DNA of 64,000 nucleotides from Nitrospirota bacterium. Its GTDB lineage: Bacteria; Nitrospirota; Nitrospiria; Nitrospirales; Nitrospiraceae. The translations under genes and the position numbers were made by a program. Location of the stretch: NCBI GenBank assembly GCA_002737345.1, contig NSIK01000004.1:62001-126000 (forward strand), written 5' to 3'. The notes beneath the pieces were generated by a model, which worked only from the letters and a program-made list of their open reading frames with translations, did no database searches and had not been told where the DNA came from. Positions 42,385-51,576 of the stretch are shown one piece after another (the stretch's first letter is position 1; every line of letters starts with the position of its first letter).

Positions 42385-44283
42385 TCAGAACATCAAAAAG
42401 ACGGTTAGGATTACGACGACCCCGAGCGCCATACCGAGCGCGTAATGCTGGACCTGTCCGCTTTGCGTAAGTCGCAAGACCCAGCCAACCCAGGCGATCG
42501 CGCGGGCCACACCGTTCACGGCTCCGTCGATCACCGCTACGTCTACATGTTTCCAGAGTTCGGAGGCAGCGGAAAAGGTGGGACGGACGATCGTTCGATC
42601 GTAGGCCTCGTCGACGTACCATTTGTTTAGTGAGCCTTGATATAGAGTTTGCCACTTCTTCGCGAACTGATCCGGGAGGGTTGGGTTGAGCACATAGACG
42701 TAATAGGCTCCGGCGATTCCGATCAAGCCCATGCTTGTGGCCAACACCATGATGACGATTGAGGCGGCTCCTCCGTGAGCAGGGGTTCCTGTGCCTGTTT
42801 CAAACATCGGCCCAAGAAATTCAGGAATACCAAGATAGCCTGTGGCGATGCTCAAGATGGCCAAACCGATGAGCGGCGTCGTCATGGTGTGCGAGGGTTC
42901 ATGGATATGGTCTGCATGGTGGGGATCGACATGCGAAGGCCCCCAAAATATGACGAAGACCAGGCGGAAACTGTAGAAGGCTGTCATCAGCGCCGTCACA
43001 AGGCCGAGCAGGGTCAGGAACTGACCGAGAGGTCCTGATGACCAGGCAGCCACGAGTAATTCGTCTTTACTGAAGAAGCCGGAGGTCAGGGGGAAGCCTG
43101 CTAGCGCAAGCGAGCCAACCAGGAAGGTCCAATAGGTGACCGGCAATTTGTCTTTCAGCCCGCCCATACGTCTCATGTCCTGCTCGTGGTGCAGGGCGAT
43201 GATGACGGACCCGCACCCGAGAAACAGGAGGGCCTTGAAGGCTCCGTGGGTCAGGAGATGGTACATGCCAGCCGCATAGGCACCGAGCCCGCAGGCCATC
43301 ACCATGTAGCCGAGCTGACTGACCGTTGAATAGGCCACGATACGTTTGATATCGGTTTGGGTCATGGCGATGGTGGCCCCGACGACCATGGTCAGTCCGC
43401 CTGTGAGCGCCACCACTGTCATGGCAGGGGGAGAGAGGCTATAGATCGGCGCCAAGCGAGCGACCATGAAGACCCCGGCCGTGACCATCGTCGCCGCATG
43501 GATGAGCGCCGAGATGGGGGTGGGGCCTTCCATTGCGTCAGGCAGCCAGACATGGAGCGGCACTTGGGCCGATTTGCCGATGGCGCCGGTGAAGAGGAGG
43601 AGACAGATCAGCGTCGACACAGACACCGTCCAGGTTCCGCCGAAGGGCCCGAGAATATTTATCATGTCGCCGGCTGACTCATGCGCCTTGGCAAATATTT
43701 CGTGGTAGTCGAGCGAGCCGAAGCTGTACCAGACCAGGAGCAGGCCGAGCATGAAGCCGAAATCGCCGATGCGGTTGACGAGAAAAGCTTTAGTCGCAGC
43801 GGAGCAGGCAGCGGGACGATCGTACCAATGACCGATAAGCAGATAGGAACAGAGACCAACCGCTTCCCAGAAGATGAAAAGTTGTAGCAGGTTGTCCGCC
43901 ATGACCAGCATCAGCATCGAAAAAGTGAAGAGGGCGATGTAGCTGAAGAAGCGGGCATAGCCAGGGTCTTTGTGCATGTACCCGATGGTATAGATGTGGA
44001 CGAGCGAACTGACGGCCGTGACCAGGAGGAGCATGACGGCGGTCAGCCGGTCGATGGCGAAGCCGATGTGAATGTCGAGCGAGCCGGAGGTCAGCCAGGT
44101 ATAGAGGGGGAAGCTTGTCTGGTGACCGTTAGCCACATCGAAGAAGACCAAGAGGGAAAGTAGCCACGACACGACGACCGCCGGCACGGCGACGAGATGG
44201 GCCTGGGCCTTGATCCAACGGCCGAAGAGCCCGAGGATTAGGAACGATGCCAATGGAAGGAGTGGAATGAGTTCGTAGGTCAT
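42385..44283 (-). CDS. nuoL: NADH-quinone oxidoreductase subunit L
   Basis: This distal pump subunit carries the long lateral helix. The 632-residue protein has the family core FIFWEAVGLCSYLLIGHWYDRP, SAQVPLHVWLPDAMEGPTPISALIHAATMVTAGVFMVARL, IKRIVAYSTVSQLGYMVMACG and FKALLFLGCGSVIIALHHEQDMRRMGGL. The C-terminal region (WYVDEAYDRTIVRPTFSAASELWKHVDVAVIDGAVNG) matches the amphipathic coupling helix of NuoL. Order L-M-N follows the usual operon. Confidence 0.95.
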   Translation of the reverse strand: MTYELIPLLPLASFLILGLFGRWIKAQAHLVAVPAVVVSWLLSLLVFFDVANGHQTSFPLYTWLTSGSLDIHIGFAIDRLTAVMLLLVTAVSSLVHIYTIGYMHKDPGYARFFSYIALFTFSMLMLVMADNLLQLFIFWEAVGLCSYLLIGHWYDRPAACSAATKAFLVNRIGDFGFMLGLLLVWYSFGSLDYHEIFAKAHESAGDMINILGPFGGTWTVSVSTLICLLLFTGAIGKSAQVPLHVWLPDAMEGPTPISALIHAATMVTAGVFMVARLAPIYSLSPPAMTVVALTGGLTMVVGATIAMTQTDIKRIVAYSTVSQLGYMVMACGLGAYAAGMYHLLTHGAFKALLFLGCGSVIIALHHEQDMRRMGGLKDKLPVTYWTFLVGSLALAGFPLTSGFFSKDELLVAAWSSGPLGQFLTLLGLVTALMTAFYSFRLVFVIFWGPSHVDPHHADHIHEPSHTMTTPLIGLAILSIATGYLGIPEFLGPMFETGTGTPAHGGAASIVIMVLATSMGLIGIAGAYYVYVLNPTLPDQFAKKWQTLYQGSLNKWYVDEAYDRTIVRPTFSAASELWKHVDVAVIDGAVNGVARAIAWVGWVLRLTQSGQVQHYALGMALGVVVILTVFLMF

Positions 44284-44293
44284 CGAGCCCGTT

Positions 44294-44599
44294 TTACCAT
44301 TTCAGTAACTGAAATTCGTCAACGTTGATTGTGGACTTGGCCCGATAGAGGGCGACGATGATGGCCAATCCGACCGCAACTTCCGCTGCGGCGACCGTCA
44401 GGGCGAAGAAGACGAAGACCTGCCCTGCCACATCGTGGAAGTACTGCGAAAAAGCCACGAAGTTAATGTTCGTCGCATTCAACATCAACTCGACCGACAG
44501 GAGGATGATGATGATGTTCCGGCGCAGCAGGACGCCCATGACGCCGGTCAGGAACACGATGCCGCTGAGCACGAGATAGTAGAACAAGGGGACTGTCAT
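44294..44599 (-). CDS. nuoK: NADH-quinone oxidoreductase subunit K
   Basis: A 101-residue protein with three membrane segments. [17 protein letters not shown] and [18 protein letters not shown] carry the two conserved glutamates of the proton path. Length is typical. The start overlaps the nuoJ stop by 4 nt. Confidence 0.95.
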   Translation of the reverse strand: MTVPLFYYLVLSGIVFLTGVMGVLLRRNIIIILLSVELMLNATNINFVAFSQYFHDVAGQVFVFFALTVAAAEVAVGLAIIVALYRAKSTINVDEFQLLKW

Positions 44600-45114
44600 G
44601 ATTCTGTAGGCTCCCCCAGGTCTTTTTTAGCCAGGACGATCGCGCCGATCATCGCGACGAGCAGAATCAAGGACGCCACCTCGAAGGGGAACAGATAGGT
44701 GGAGTAGAGGACGTCGCCAATGGCTTCCGTATTGCCTGCTTCCCCGATGGTGGTTTCTGTGCCGGTGGCCGCGAGGGGGGCCGTCCAGCCCTTCATGACC
44801 GTGAGAATGATGGCCTCGACGAACAACGTGACGCCGACCGCCGCAGCCATGGGCCATTGCCGGTGGTAGCGGTCATCCTGTTTCAGATTGAGCAACATGA
44901 CGACAAAGAGATAGAGAACCAGGATGGCGCCAGCATAGACGATGATCTGCACGGCTGCGAGAAATTCCGCATGCAGCGTGACGTAGAGTCCCGCCACGTG
45001 AAAAAACATGATCAGCAGGGCCAAGGCACTGTAGACGGGGTTGCGCATCGCGACGACCAGCACCGAAGTCGCGGCGATGACGAAGGCAAAATAAAAGAAA
45101 AATATTTGTTCCAT
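44596..45114 (-). CDS. nuoJ: NADH-quinone oxidoreductase subunit J
   Basis: A 172-residue protein with five membrane segments. Conserved parts are [52 protein letters not shown], which includes the TM3 region that undergoes the pi-bulge transition in complex I, and a last helix [20 protein letters not shown]. It lies 12 bp after nuoI and overlaps nuoK. Confidence 0.95.
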   Translation of the reverse strand: MEQIFFFYFAFVIAATSVLVVAMRNPVYSALALLIMFFHVAGLYVTLHAEFLAAVQIIVYAGAILVLYLFVVMLLNLKQDDRYHRQWPMAAAVGVTLFVEAIILTVMKGWTAPLAATGTETTIGEAGNTEAIGDVLYSTYLFPFEVASLILLVAMIGAIVLAKKDLGEPTES

Positions 45115-45126
45115 CAGTCTGGCCTG

Positions 45127-45666
45127 CTACGACGGTTTTTGCGGGAGATGCTTGAAGGCGACGTTGAAGAACGCCACATTCTGGTGTTGAAGCTCCAGCT
45201 GCTTTTCGCGCACCGGGAACGACCGGTCGCCGATGGCGAGCAATTGTTCCTTATTGAGGTGCAGCTGTCGCTTGTCGTACACCGCCCATTCGAACTCGCG
45301 CGTCATGCCGAGGGCGTCTACCGGACAAGCATCGACGCACATCCCGCAAAACAAACAGCGGGTCATGTCCATGTAATATTCTTTGGAGTAGCGCTTCGCC
45401 GGCTGGCCCGGCACTTCCGCGCTGACGACGCGAATCACCCGCGAGGGGCAGGCAGCTTCGCAGAGATCGCAGCCGACACATTTTTCCGTTCCGTCGTCAT
45501 AGCGCAGTAGGGCCAGCATCCCGCGATAATTGTCCGGCAGTGTCCGCTTTTCATGCGGGTACTGCAGGGTGACCGGTCGGTAATGCAGCAGGTGCGACAT
45601 GGTCGCCTTCATCCCGACCAAGAGGTCGTAGAAGGTGATGGTTTTAATCCAGGTCTTGAGATTCAT
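45127..45666 (-). CDS. nuoI: NADH-quinone oxidoreductase subunit I
   Basis: The 179-residue peripheral-arm protein holds clusters N6a and N6b. Two ferredoxin motifs are present: CVGCDLCEAACPSRVI and CLFCGMCVDACPVDAL, each CxxCxxCxxxCP. The N-terminal helix (MNLKTWIKTITFYDLLVGMKATMSHLL) lies along the membrane. About 85 bp separate it from nuoH, the largest gap in the operon's distal half, and that gap holds a perfect hairpin. Confidence 0.95.
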   Translation of the reverse strand: MNLKTWIKTITFYDLLVGMKATMSHLLHYRPVTLQYPHEKRTLPDNYRGMLALLRYDDGTEKCVGCDLCEAACPSRVIRVVSAEVPGQPAKRYSKEYYMDMTRCLFCGMCVDACPVDALGMTREFEWAVYDKRQLHLNKEQLLAIGDRSFPVREKQLELQHQNVAFFNVAFKHLPQKPS

Positions 45667-45668
45667 GC

Positions 45669-45695
45669 TTGCGAGCTCTCAGCCATCAGCAGCGG
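45669..45695. repeat. CTGTCAGC-type repeat words upstream of nuoI
   Basis: GAGCTCTCAGCCATCAGCAG lies just before the nuoI start (minus strand). Its words match those at 15300-15374 and 35963-35996. Confidence 0.4.
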
Positions 45696-45716
45696 GCGTT
45701 ATCGAGATTCAAGTCT

Positions 45717-45745
45717 ACGGCGGACCGCCCTCGGCGGTCCGCCGT
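45717..45745 (-). promoter_or_regulatory. Perfect hairpin between nuoH and nuoI
   Basis: ACGGCGGACCGCC (45717-45729) and GGCGGTCCGCCGT (45733-45745) are perfectly complementary over 13 bp with a 3-nt loop. The hairpin starts 7 nt past the nuoH stop and is not followed by a T-run on the minus strand. An intra-operon stability or processing element is more likely than a full terminator, because the downstream nuo genes must be transcribed. Confidence 0.55.
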
Positions 45746-45751
45746 GGTGCG

Positions 45752-46843
45752 TTACCGCGGGAAAAAATACGCGGTGATCGCTGTGACGACGATGTTGGCC
45801 AACGCGATCGGCAACATGACCTTCCAGCCGAATCGCATCAATTGGTCGTAGCGTAGCCGGGGCAACGTAGCGCGTAACCAGAAGAATAGGAAGAGGAACA
45901 TGTAGACTTTCAACGTAAACCAGGCGACGTTTTCTATCCAGGCTAGCTGTTCGAGGCCGGCATAACCGAGGATCGTGCCGGGATAGGGGGCGTTCCAGCC
46001 GCCCAGGAAGAGCGAGGCGGCGACGCAGGACACAAGCACCATGTTGGCATATTCCGCGATGAAGAAGAACGCGAAGCGCATGCCGCTATATTCCGTAAAG
46101 AATCCGGCCACGAGCTCGCTTTCCGCTTCCGGCAGGTCGAAGGGGACGCGATTAGTTTCGGCGACGGCGGAAATGACGAATACGACGAAGGCGAATATTT
46201 GGGTATGGATCGGGAAGAATCCGTCGGGCCTGGCGCCCCAGATGAACCAATGCCAGAAGCCGCCGGCCTGGGCCTGCGTGATCGTGACGAGGCTCAGAGA
46301 GCCCGATAGCAAGAGGACGCCGACGATGGCCAATCCGACGTTCAGTTCGTAGCTGATGACCTGGGCCGCGGAGCGCAGGCCTCCCAGGAGCGAGTATTTG
46401 CTGTTGGAAGACCAGCCTCCCAGGATGATCCCGTAGGCGCCGATTGAGGCAAAGGCCAGGATGTACAAGACACCGATGTTGATGTCGCTGATGACGAAGG
46501 GTTTGATCGTAATGCCAAAGACGTCCACGGTCACGTTCGGGCCGAAGGGGATGACGGCGAACCCGATCATGGCCGGCACCATGGCCAGGATCGGGGCCAG
46601 GGTGAACATGGCTTTGTTGGCGCCGGCCGGCACGATGTCTTCCTTGAAGAACAGCTTGAGTCCGTCGGCGATCGGCTGAAGGATGCCATAGGGACCGACT
46701 TCCATCGGCCCCATGCGATCCTGCATCCAGCCGAGCACTTTTCGCTCGGCCAGGGTCAGGATCATGACCGTCAACATCACGATGCCCATCACCGCCGCTA
46801 TTTGGGCGAGCGATACCGCAAGTCGCAGGCTTAGTTCAGTCAC
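45752..46843 (-). CDS. nuoH: NADH-quinone oxidoreductase subunit H
   Basis: NuoH forms much of the quinone chamber. The 363-residue protein has eight or nine membrane segments, with [39 protein letters not shown] near the N-terminus and [37 protein letters not shown] in the acidic loop. I use GTG 46843, which is preceded by AGGAG with 7 nt between; the open frame up to 46876 lacks such a site. Confidence 0.95.
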   Translation of the reverse strand: MTELSLRLAVSLAQIAAVMGIVMLTVMILTLAERKVLGWMQDRMGPMEVGPYGILQPIADGLKLFFKEDIVPAGANKAMFTLAPILAMVPAMIGFAVIPFGPNVTVDVFGITIKPFVISDINIGVLYILAFASIGAYGIILGGWSSNSKYSLLGGLRSAAQVISYELNVGLAIVGVLLLSGSLSLVTITQAQAGGFWHWFIWGARPDGFFPIHTQIFAFVVFVISAVAETNRVPFDLPEAESELVAGFFTEYSGMRFAFFFIAEYANMVLVSCVAASLFLGGWNAPYPGTILGYAGLEQLAWIENVAWFTLKVYMFLFLFFWLRATLPRLRYDQLMRFGWKVMLPIALANIVVTAITAYFFPR

Positions 46844-46891
46844 GACAGCACTCCTGGATGACAAGTGAAAAAGCAATGCATGTTCGTTGGC

Positions 46892-49558
46892 TCACGTCGT
46901 TTTTCTCACCGAGACGGAGGCCGTCCGATAGGACGGGACCTTTGTCTCCGGATCGATGGCACAGTCGAAGAGGTGCAGGGCCTCCTGCGCGAAGTGATCG
47001 GGAAACCAGGCCAATCCTTCCGGCACGCGATCGAGTACTTTGGCCGTCGTCGTGTATTCACCTCCGCTGTTCGAGAGGCTGACCCGATCCCCCGTCACGA
47101 TGTCGAATCTGGCTGCGTCCAGGGGGTTCATCTGCAAGAGCCCGCTCGGTTCGATCTGCACTAGTCCCTTCGAATGGGTGGACAGCTTCCCCGAATGGAA
47201 CAGGCTCTGGGTGAGGCCTAACTGAATTGTTCCTTCCGGGGGCTTGGTCCGCGTGGGCAGAGTATACCGAGTCGCAAGGTCTCGGCGATATCCCTCTGTC
47301 AGGTATCGCTCGACGGTGGCTCGATCTACGGAGGGCGGGATCGGCGTCGGGCCAAGCGATCCGTATCCGGGAACGACCGATCGGATCTCTTTCAGGATTT
47401 CCTTGGCGTCGCCATATTCTAGTGGCGAGTTGAGGAACACTGAGAAGGCCGAGAGGATTTCCCAGTCCGGGCGGCTGTCTCCCACTGGATTGATCGCAGG
47501 CCTTACGGATTGGACATGGCCTTCCGTGTTGGTGAAGGTGCCGGCTTTCTCCATGGCGGAGGCGGCGGGGAGCACCACATGGGCGAGCAGGGCCGTTTTT
47601 GTGAGGAACAGCTCCTGACAGACGAGGAACTCCAGTTTGCTCAAGGCTTCTGTGACTTTGGTCTGGGGCGGAAGGCTCTCGACGGGATTCTCTCCGACAA
47701 CGAAGAGGGCTTTGATGGTCCCGGCCTGAGCTCGGTCGATCATCTCGAGGAGTGTGGCCCCTGGGGCCAGCGGGACTTCTTCTTTCCAGGCGCGAGCCAT
47801 CTGGGCCCGCGCGTCTTGGTTGGTGAGGTCGAGCGCGCCGGGCAACAGTTCCGCGACCGCTCCCATTTCCACCGCTCCTTGATCGTTATTCTCTTCGGCC
47901 AAAGGGGCGAAGCCGCAGCCGCTGTCGGTCAATTTTCCGGTCAAGAGCAGCAGGTCCAAGAGATTGAGGCAGATGCCATAGCCTCCATGGCTGCGGAGCA
48001 AGGTCTGGCCTGCCAGCACCACGACGCGGCGGCCCTTTGCCACGGAACTTGCCATCTGGGCGAAGGATTCGCGAGAGGCTCCTGTGCTTTGGGCCAGTTC
48101 GTCCCAGGAAATCTGCCGTACTGCTTGGGTGACGGAGGCCACATAGTCTGAGGCCCGCTGTTGGAGCGTGCCCTCGACATGGCTTCCCTCGATCACCGCC
48201 TTGAGCAGGCCAAGGACTGCGGCGCCGAACTGAGCCGGCGCGACAGAAAGATGTTGCTGCGACAGGTTGGTAATGTTGCTGATCGTGCCGACTGCAGGCT
48301 GGAGCGCTTCGATCGTCAGCAAGGTTGCGTCATGTTTCTTGACGGCTTCTTTGACTTGAAGCCCGGTGATCGGATTGGTTTCGGTGATATTGGTGCCGAC
48401 CAGGAGGAGTACATCCGCCTGCACGATGTCTTCGAAGGCCACAGTCCAACGATGGGTGCCTTGCACCCGTTTCATGGCCTGTACTCCGTTGAGATGACCG
48501 TAGCGGGCGCTGCTATCGAGATTGTTAGTCCCGATCGTGAGGCGCATGAATTTCTGGAACAGATAGAGCTCTTCGTTGGTGCAACGGCCGGAAATCAACC
48601 CGCCGAAGGCCTGAGGACCATGGGCTTGCTTGAGCCGGTTGGTCTGTTCCGCTACGAGCAATAAGGCTTCCTCCCAGGTGACTTCGACCAGCGCACCGTT
48701 TCGTCTGATCAAGGGTGCGGTGATTCGGCTGGGATGGCTGGTGGCGTGAAATCCAAAGAACCCGCGGGCGCAGAGGTCACCATTGTTGCGGCCGGCACCC
48801 TGGGCGCTGTTCACTTCGATCAACTGCTGGTCCTTCGTTTGGACCGTGATCTGGCAGCCGTCTCCGCAGAAGTTGCAGACCGTATCGGCCCGCTTGAGCA
48901 TCCAGGGGCGGTATTCGTACATCGAAAGTCGGCTGGTGAAGGCGCCGACTGGGCAGATCTGCACGCAGCCACCGCAGAATTCACAGTCCAAGGGATGGTC
49001 GCCGAACGATTTGATCTCGGTCATCGTGCCCCGTCCGACCGGGGCGAGGGCTTTGACGTCCATCACTTCGTCGCAGTAGCGGACGCACCGCAGACATTGC
49101 ACGCAGCGGTTCATCTCTGTTTCGATGAGGGGGCTGAAATATTCCTTCTGGAAGATGCGCTTGGTCTCCGCAAACCGGCTGGTCGTCGCGGTGTATTGAT
49201 GGGAGAAGTCCTGCAGGTCGCATTTGCCGCCCTGGTCGCAGACCGGACAATCCAGCGGGTGATTGGCCAGGATGAATTCGAGCACCGACTTGTGGGCGTC
49301 GTGGACGACCGTCGTGGCGGTGCGAATGGACATGCCTTCAGTCGCGACTGTGCTGCAGGAGGTTTGGAGCTTCGGCATCTTTTCGATTTCGACCAGGCAC
49401 ATGCGGCAGTTTGCGTCCGGCTTGAGCTTCGGGTGGTAGCAGAAGTGCGGAATCATCACGCCGACCCGGCGAGCGGCTTCGATCACCAGGGTGCCTTTGG
49501 GCACCGAGATGGGAATGCCGTCGATCGTCACGCGGACTGTGTCGGTTGTCGTTGCCAT
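46892..49558 (-). CDS. nuoG: NADH-quinone oxidoreductase subunit G
   Basis: The 888-residue peripheral-arm subunit carries several Fe-S clusters. The N-terminal 2Fe-2S domain shows CYHPKLKPDANCRMCLVE, then the His-Cys3 motif in HPLDCPVCDQGGKCDLQD, and two 4Fe-4S motifs (CVQCLRCVRYC and CEFCGGCVQICPVGAF). The molybdopterin-oxidoreductase-like domain follows, starting with the CNFCGDGCQ cluster motif and including a degenerate MPT fold with LCARGFFG. Length is as expected for the NuoG type with the extra N7-like motif. It lies 2 bp after nuoF. Confidence 0.95.
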   Translation of the reverse strand: MATTTDTVRVTIDGIPISVPKGTLVIEAARRVGVMIPHFCYHPKLKPDANCRMCLVEIEKMPKLQTSCSTVATEGMSIRTATTVVHDAHKSVLEFILANHPLDCPVCDQGGKCDLQDFSHQYTATTSRFAETKRIFQKEYFSPLIETEMNRCVQCLRCVRYCDEVMDVKALAPVGRGTMTEIKSFGDHPLDCEFCGGCVQICPVGAFTSRLSMYEYRPWMLKRADTVCNFCGDGCQITVQTKDQQLIEVNSAQGAGRNNGDLCARGFFGFHATSHPSRITAPLIRRNGALVEVTWEEALLLVAEQTNRLKQAHGPQAFGGLISGRCTNEELYLFQKFMRLTIGTNNLDSSARYGHLNGVQAMKRVQGTHRWTVAFEDIVQADVLLLVGTNITETNPITGLQVKEAVKKHDATLLTIEALQPAVGTISNITNLSQQHLSVAPAQFGAAVLGLLKAVIEGSHVEGTLQQRASDYVASVTQAVRQISWDELAQSTGASRESFAQMASSVAKGRRVVVLAGQTLLRSHGGYGICLNLLDLLLLTGKLTDSGCGFAPLAEENNDQGAVEMGAVAELLPGALDLTNQDARAQMARAWKEEVPLAPGATLLEMIDRAQAGTIKALFVVGENPVESLPPQTKVTEALSKLEFLVCQELFLTKTALLAHVVLPAASAMEKAGTFTNTEGHVQSVRPAINPVGDSRPDWEILSAFSVFLNSPLEYGDAKEILKEIRSVVPGYGSLGPTPIPPSVDRATVERYLTEGYRRDLATRYTLPTRTKPPEGTIQLGLTQSLFHSGKLSTHSKGLVQIEPSGLLQMNPLDAARFDIVTGDRVSLSNSGGEYTTTAKVLDRVPEGLAWFPDHFAQEALHLFDCAIDPETKVPSYRTASVSVRKTT

Positions 49559-49560
49559 CG

Positions 49561-50868
49561 TTACGGTCGTGCCACGGGTCGTTTCAGGGTAATGAGGTTG
49601 GCCGCTTCCGCTTCATGGATCAGCCTGACGTACTCGGGACGCCAATGTTTGAGCGTGCTCATGATCGGCGAGATTTCGGCGTCGCCGAAGGCGCAGACCG
49701 TCCGGCCCGCGATGTTCTTGCATAGATCGACCAAGGTTTCAAGATCTTCCATCTGTCCGCGCTTCGCAACGATCCGGCGCATGGTTTGGACCAGCCAGGA
49801 GCTGCCTTCGCGGCAGGGACTGCACTTGCCGCAGGACTCATGATAGAAAAATTCCATGAGGCGGAGCGCAGCCCAGACCATGTCCGTGCCCTCTTCCATC
49901 ACGGTGACTCCGCCGGAGCCGAGCATGGAGCCGGCGGCGGCGACGGATTCAAAATCTAATTTGACGTCGAGGCTGTCCGGCGTGAGGAATGGGGCCGACG
50001 CGCCGCCCGGGATGAAGGCCTTGATCGGCTTGTCGGAGCGCATGCCTCCGGCTTCTTGGTAGATCAATTCGCGGAAGGTGACTCCCATCGGCACTTCGTA
50101 GTTGCCCGGCCGCTTCACATGGCCGCTCACGCAGAAGATTCTGGTGCCGGTGCTCTTTGGCGGAGAGCCGATGGCCGAGAACCATTCGGGGCCCCGGCTG
50201 ATGATGTGGGGCAGGTTCGCGAGGGTCTCGACGTTGTTCACCACGGTCGGTTTGTTGTAGAGGCCGTGCGTTGCAGGGAAGGGCGGCTTGACGCGCGGTA
50301 GCCCTCGCTTCCCTTCGAGCGACTCCAGTAAGGCAGTTTCTTCCCCGCAGATATAAGCCCCGGCGCCCCGATGGACCCACACATTGGCGGTGATTCCTGA
50401 GTCCAGGATGTTCGCGCCGATGTAGCCGGCAGTCCGCGCTTCGGCGATGGCCGACTCTAGAATTCTGGCCCCGAGGACGAATTCGCCCCGTATATAAATG
50501 TAGGCGGATTCCGCTCCGATAGCGTAGCAGGCGAGCAGGATGCCTTCAAGAATTTGATGGGGGTCTCGCTCGATGAGCTGGCGATCCTTGAAGGTGCCTG
50601 GCTCGCTCTCGTCCGCGTTGCAGCAGAGATAGCGCGGGCCTTGATAGTCTTTGGGGAGGAATCCCCATTTCACGCCGGTCGGAAAGCCTGCGCCGCCGCG
50701 GCCACGGAGCCCGGACTTCATCACCGTAGTGGTGACTTCGGCTGGCGGCACTTTCCCCACGACCTTGCGGAGGGCCTGATAGCCGCCCGCCCGCTCATAG
50801 TCTTGCAGCGAGCCGGTATAACCGGGCTGCATCATATTCTTGAGCAATATCAGTTCGTGTTTTGGCAT
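49561..50868 (-). CDS. nuoF: NADH-quinone oxidoreductase subunit F
   Basis: NuoF oxidises NADH. The 435-residue protein has the NADH/FMN motif GLRGRGGAGFPTGVKWGF, YLCCNADESEPGTFKDR, GAGAYICGEETALLESLEGKRG, and the 4Fe-4S (N3) ligands in ESCGKCSPCREG. Length is standard. A palindromic AAACGTG repeat separates it from nuoE. Confidence 0.95.
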   Translation of the reverse strand: MPKHELILLKNMMQPGYTGSLQDYERAGGYQALRKVVGKVPPAEVTTTVMKSGLRGRGGAGFPTGVKWGFLPKDYQGPRYLCCNADESEPGTFKDRQLIERDPHQILEGILLACYAIGAESAYIYIRGEFVLGARILESAIAEARTAGYIGANILDSGITANVWVHRGAGAYICGEETALLESLEGKRGLPRVKPPFPATHGLYNKPTVVNNVETLANLPHIISRGPEWFSAIGSPPKSTGTRIFCVSGHVKRPGNYEVPMGVTFRELIYQEAGGMRSDKPIKAFIPGGASAPFLTPDSLDVKLDFESVAAAGSMLGSGGVTVMEEGTDMVWAALRLMEFFYHESCGKCSPCREGSSWLVQTMRRIVAKRGQMEDLETLVDLCKNIAGRTVCAFGDAEISPIMSTLKHWRPEYVRLIHEAEAANLITLKRPVARP

Positions 50869-50870
50869 AG

Positions 50871-50960
50871 TCGTTAAACGTGAAACGTGAAACGTAAAAT
50901 GAAATAAGCCTGCTTTATCCGATAACGTTGCACGGTTTACGTCTCACGTTTCACGGTTAT
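50871..50960. repeat. AAACGTGAAACGT palindromic repeat between nuoE and nuoF
   Basis: TTAAACGTGAAACGTGAAAC on the left and ACGTCTCACGTTTCACGGTT on the right pair imperfectly. The repeat reaches into nuoE and supplies its last residues (TVKRET) and stop codon. Relatives lie at 24455-24475 and 53331-53410. Confidence 0.65.
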
Positions 50961-51473
50961 CGGTTCCGGCCACATGAAGGGGCCGGTCTTCAGGGAACAG
51001 ATTCCATCTTTTTTGAGATCGGCCAGGATGCGGTCGAACTTTTCTTCCGTGAGCCGTTCGTAGTAGTCCTCGTTGACCTGCATCATCGGCGCGGTGCCGC
51101 AGGCGGCGAGGCACTCGACGGTGCTGAGGGTGAAAAGTCCGTCGGCCGTCGTCTCGCCAGGCCCGATGCCGAGCTTCGCTTTGACCCAGCCGATGACTAC
51201 GTCAGCCCCGACTAACGCGCACATCAGAGACTTACAGATTTGGAGATGGAACTTCCCCACGGGCTTCAGATTGAGCATGGTATAGAACGTGGCGGCCTCA
51301 TAGACCTGGGGCGGCGTGAGTCTCAGCATCTGGGCGATCTCTTTCATTGCCGCTTCCGACACGTAGCCCTCATCCTGTTGCGCCAGGTACAGCAACGGAA
51401 TCAATGCCGAGCGCCTCACCGGATAGTGGCTCAGGATCTCGGCTATTTCCGACCCGTATTTCTCTTTCAACAT
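50937..51473 (-). CDS. nuoE: NADH-quinone oxidoreductase subunit E
   Basis: The 178-residue thioredoxin-fold protein carries the 2Fe-2S cluster N1a. Ligands are in ICKSLMC and CLAACGTAPMMQVN, and the N-terminal helical domain LIPLLYLAQQDEGYVSEAAMKEIAQML is typical. I use ATG 51473, which gives the family N-terminus MLKEKYGSEIAEIL; the open frame further upstream is repeat sequence. The last six residues come from the repeat at 50871-50960. Confidence 0.95.
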   Translation of the reverse strand: MLKEKYGSEIAEILSHYPVRRSALIPLLYLAQQDEGYVSEAAMKEIAQMLRLTPPQVYEAATFYTMLNLKPVGKFHLQICKSLMCALVGADVVIGWVKAKLGIGPGETTADGLFTLSTVECLAACGTAPMMQVNEDYYERLTEEKFDRILADLKKDGICSLKTGPFMWPEPITVKRET

Positions 51474-51486
51474 GTTCGTGCTCGCG

Positions 51487-51576
51487 CTAAATTGAAAAGT
51501 AAAAAGGCAAAATGAAAAATATTGAGAATGGTTCCCCGCATTACTTTTAACTTTCACATTTTTACTTTTATCTTAT
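51487..51576. repeat. AT-rich repeat between nuoCD and nuoE
   Basis: AATTGAAAAGTAAAAAGGCA and ACTTTTAACTTTCACATTTT pair imperfectly around a TTCCCC centre. It is the second member of the AAAAGTAAAAA family (compare 37510-37590) and stands out from the surrounding high-G+C genes. Confidence 0.65.

Noticed and set aside
48734-49843. A 369-codon plus-strand frame antisense to nuoG and nuoF
   Set aside because: Opposite two conserved complex I genes, no ribosome binding site and no family motif.
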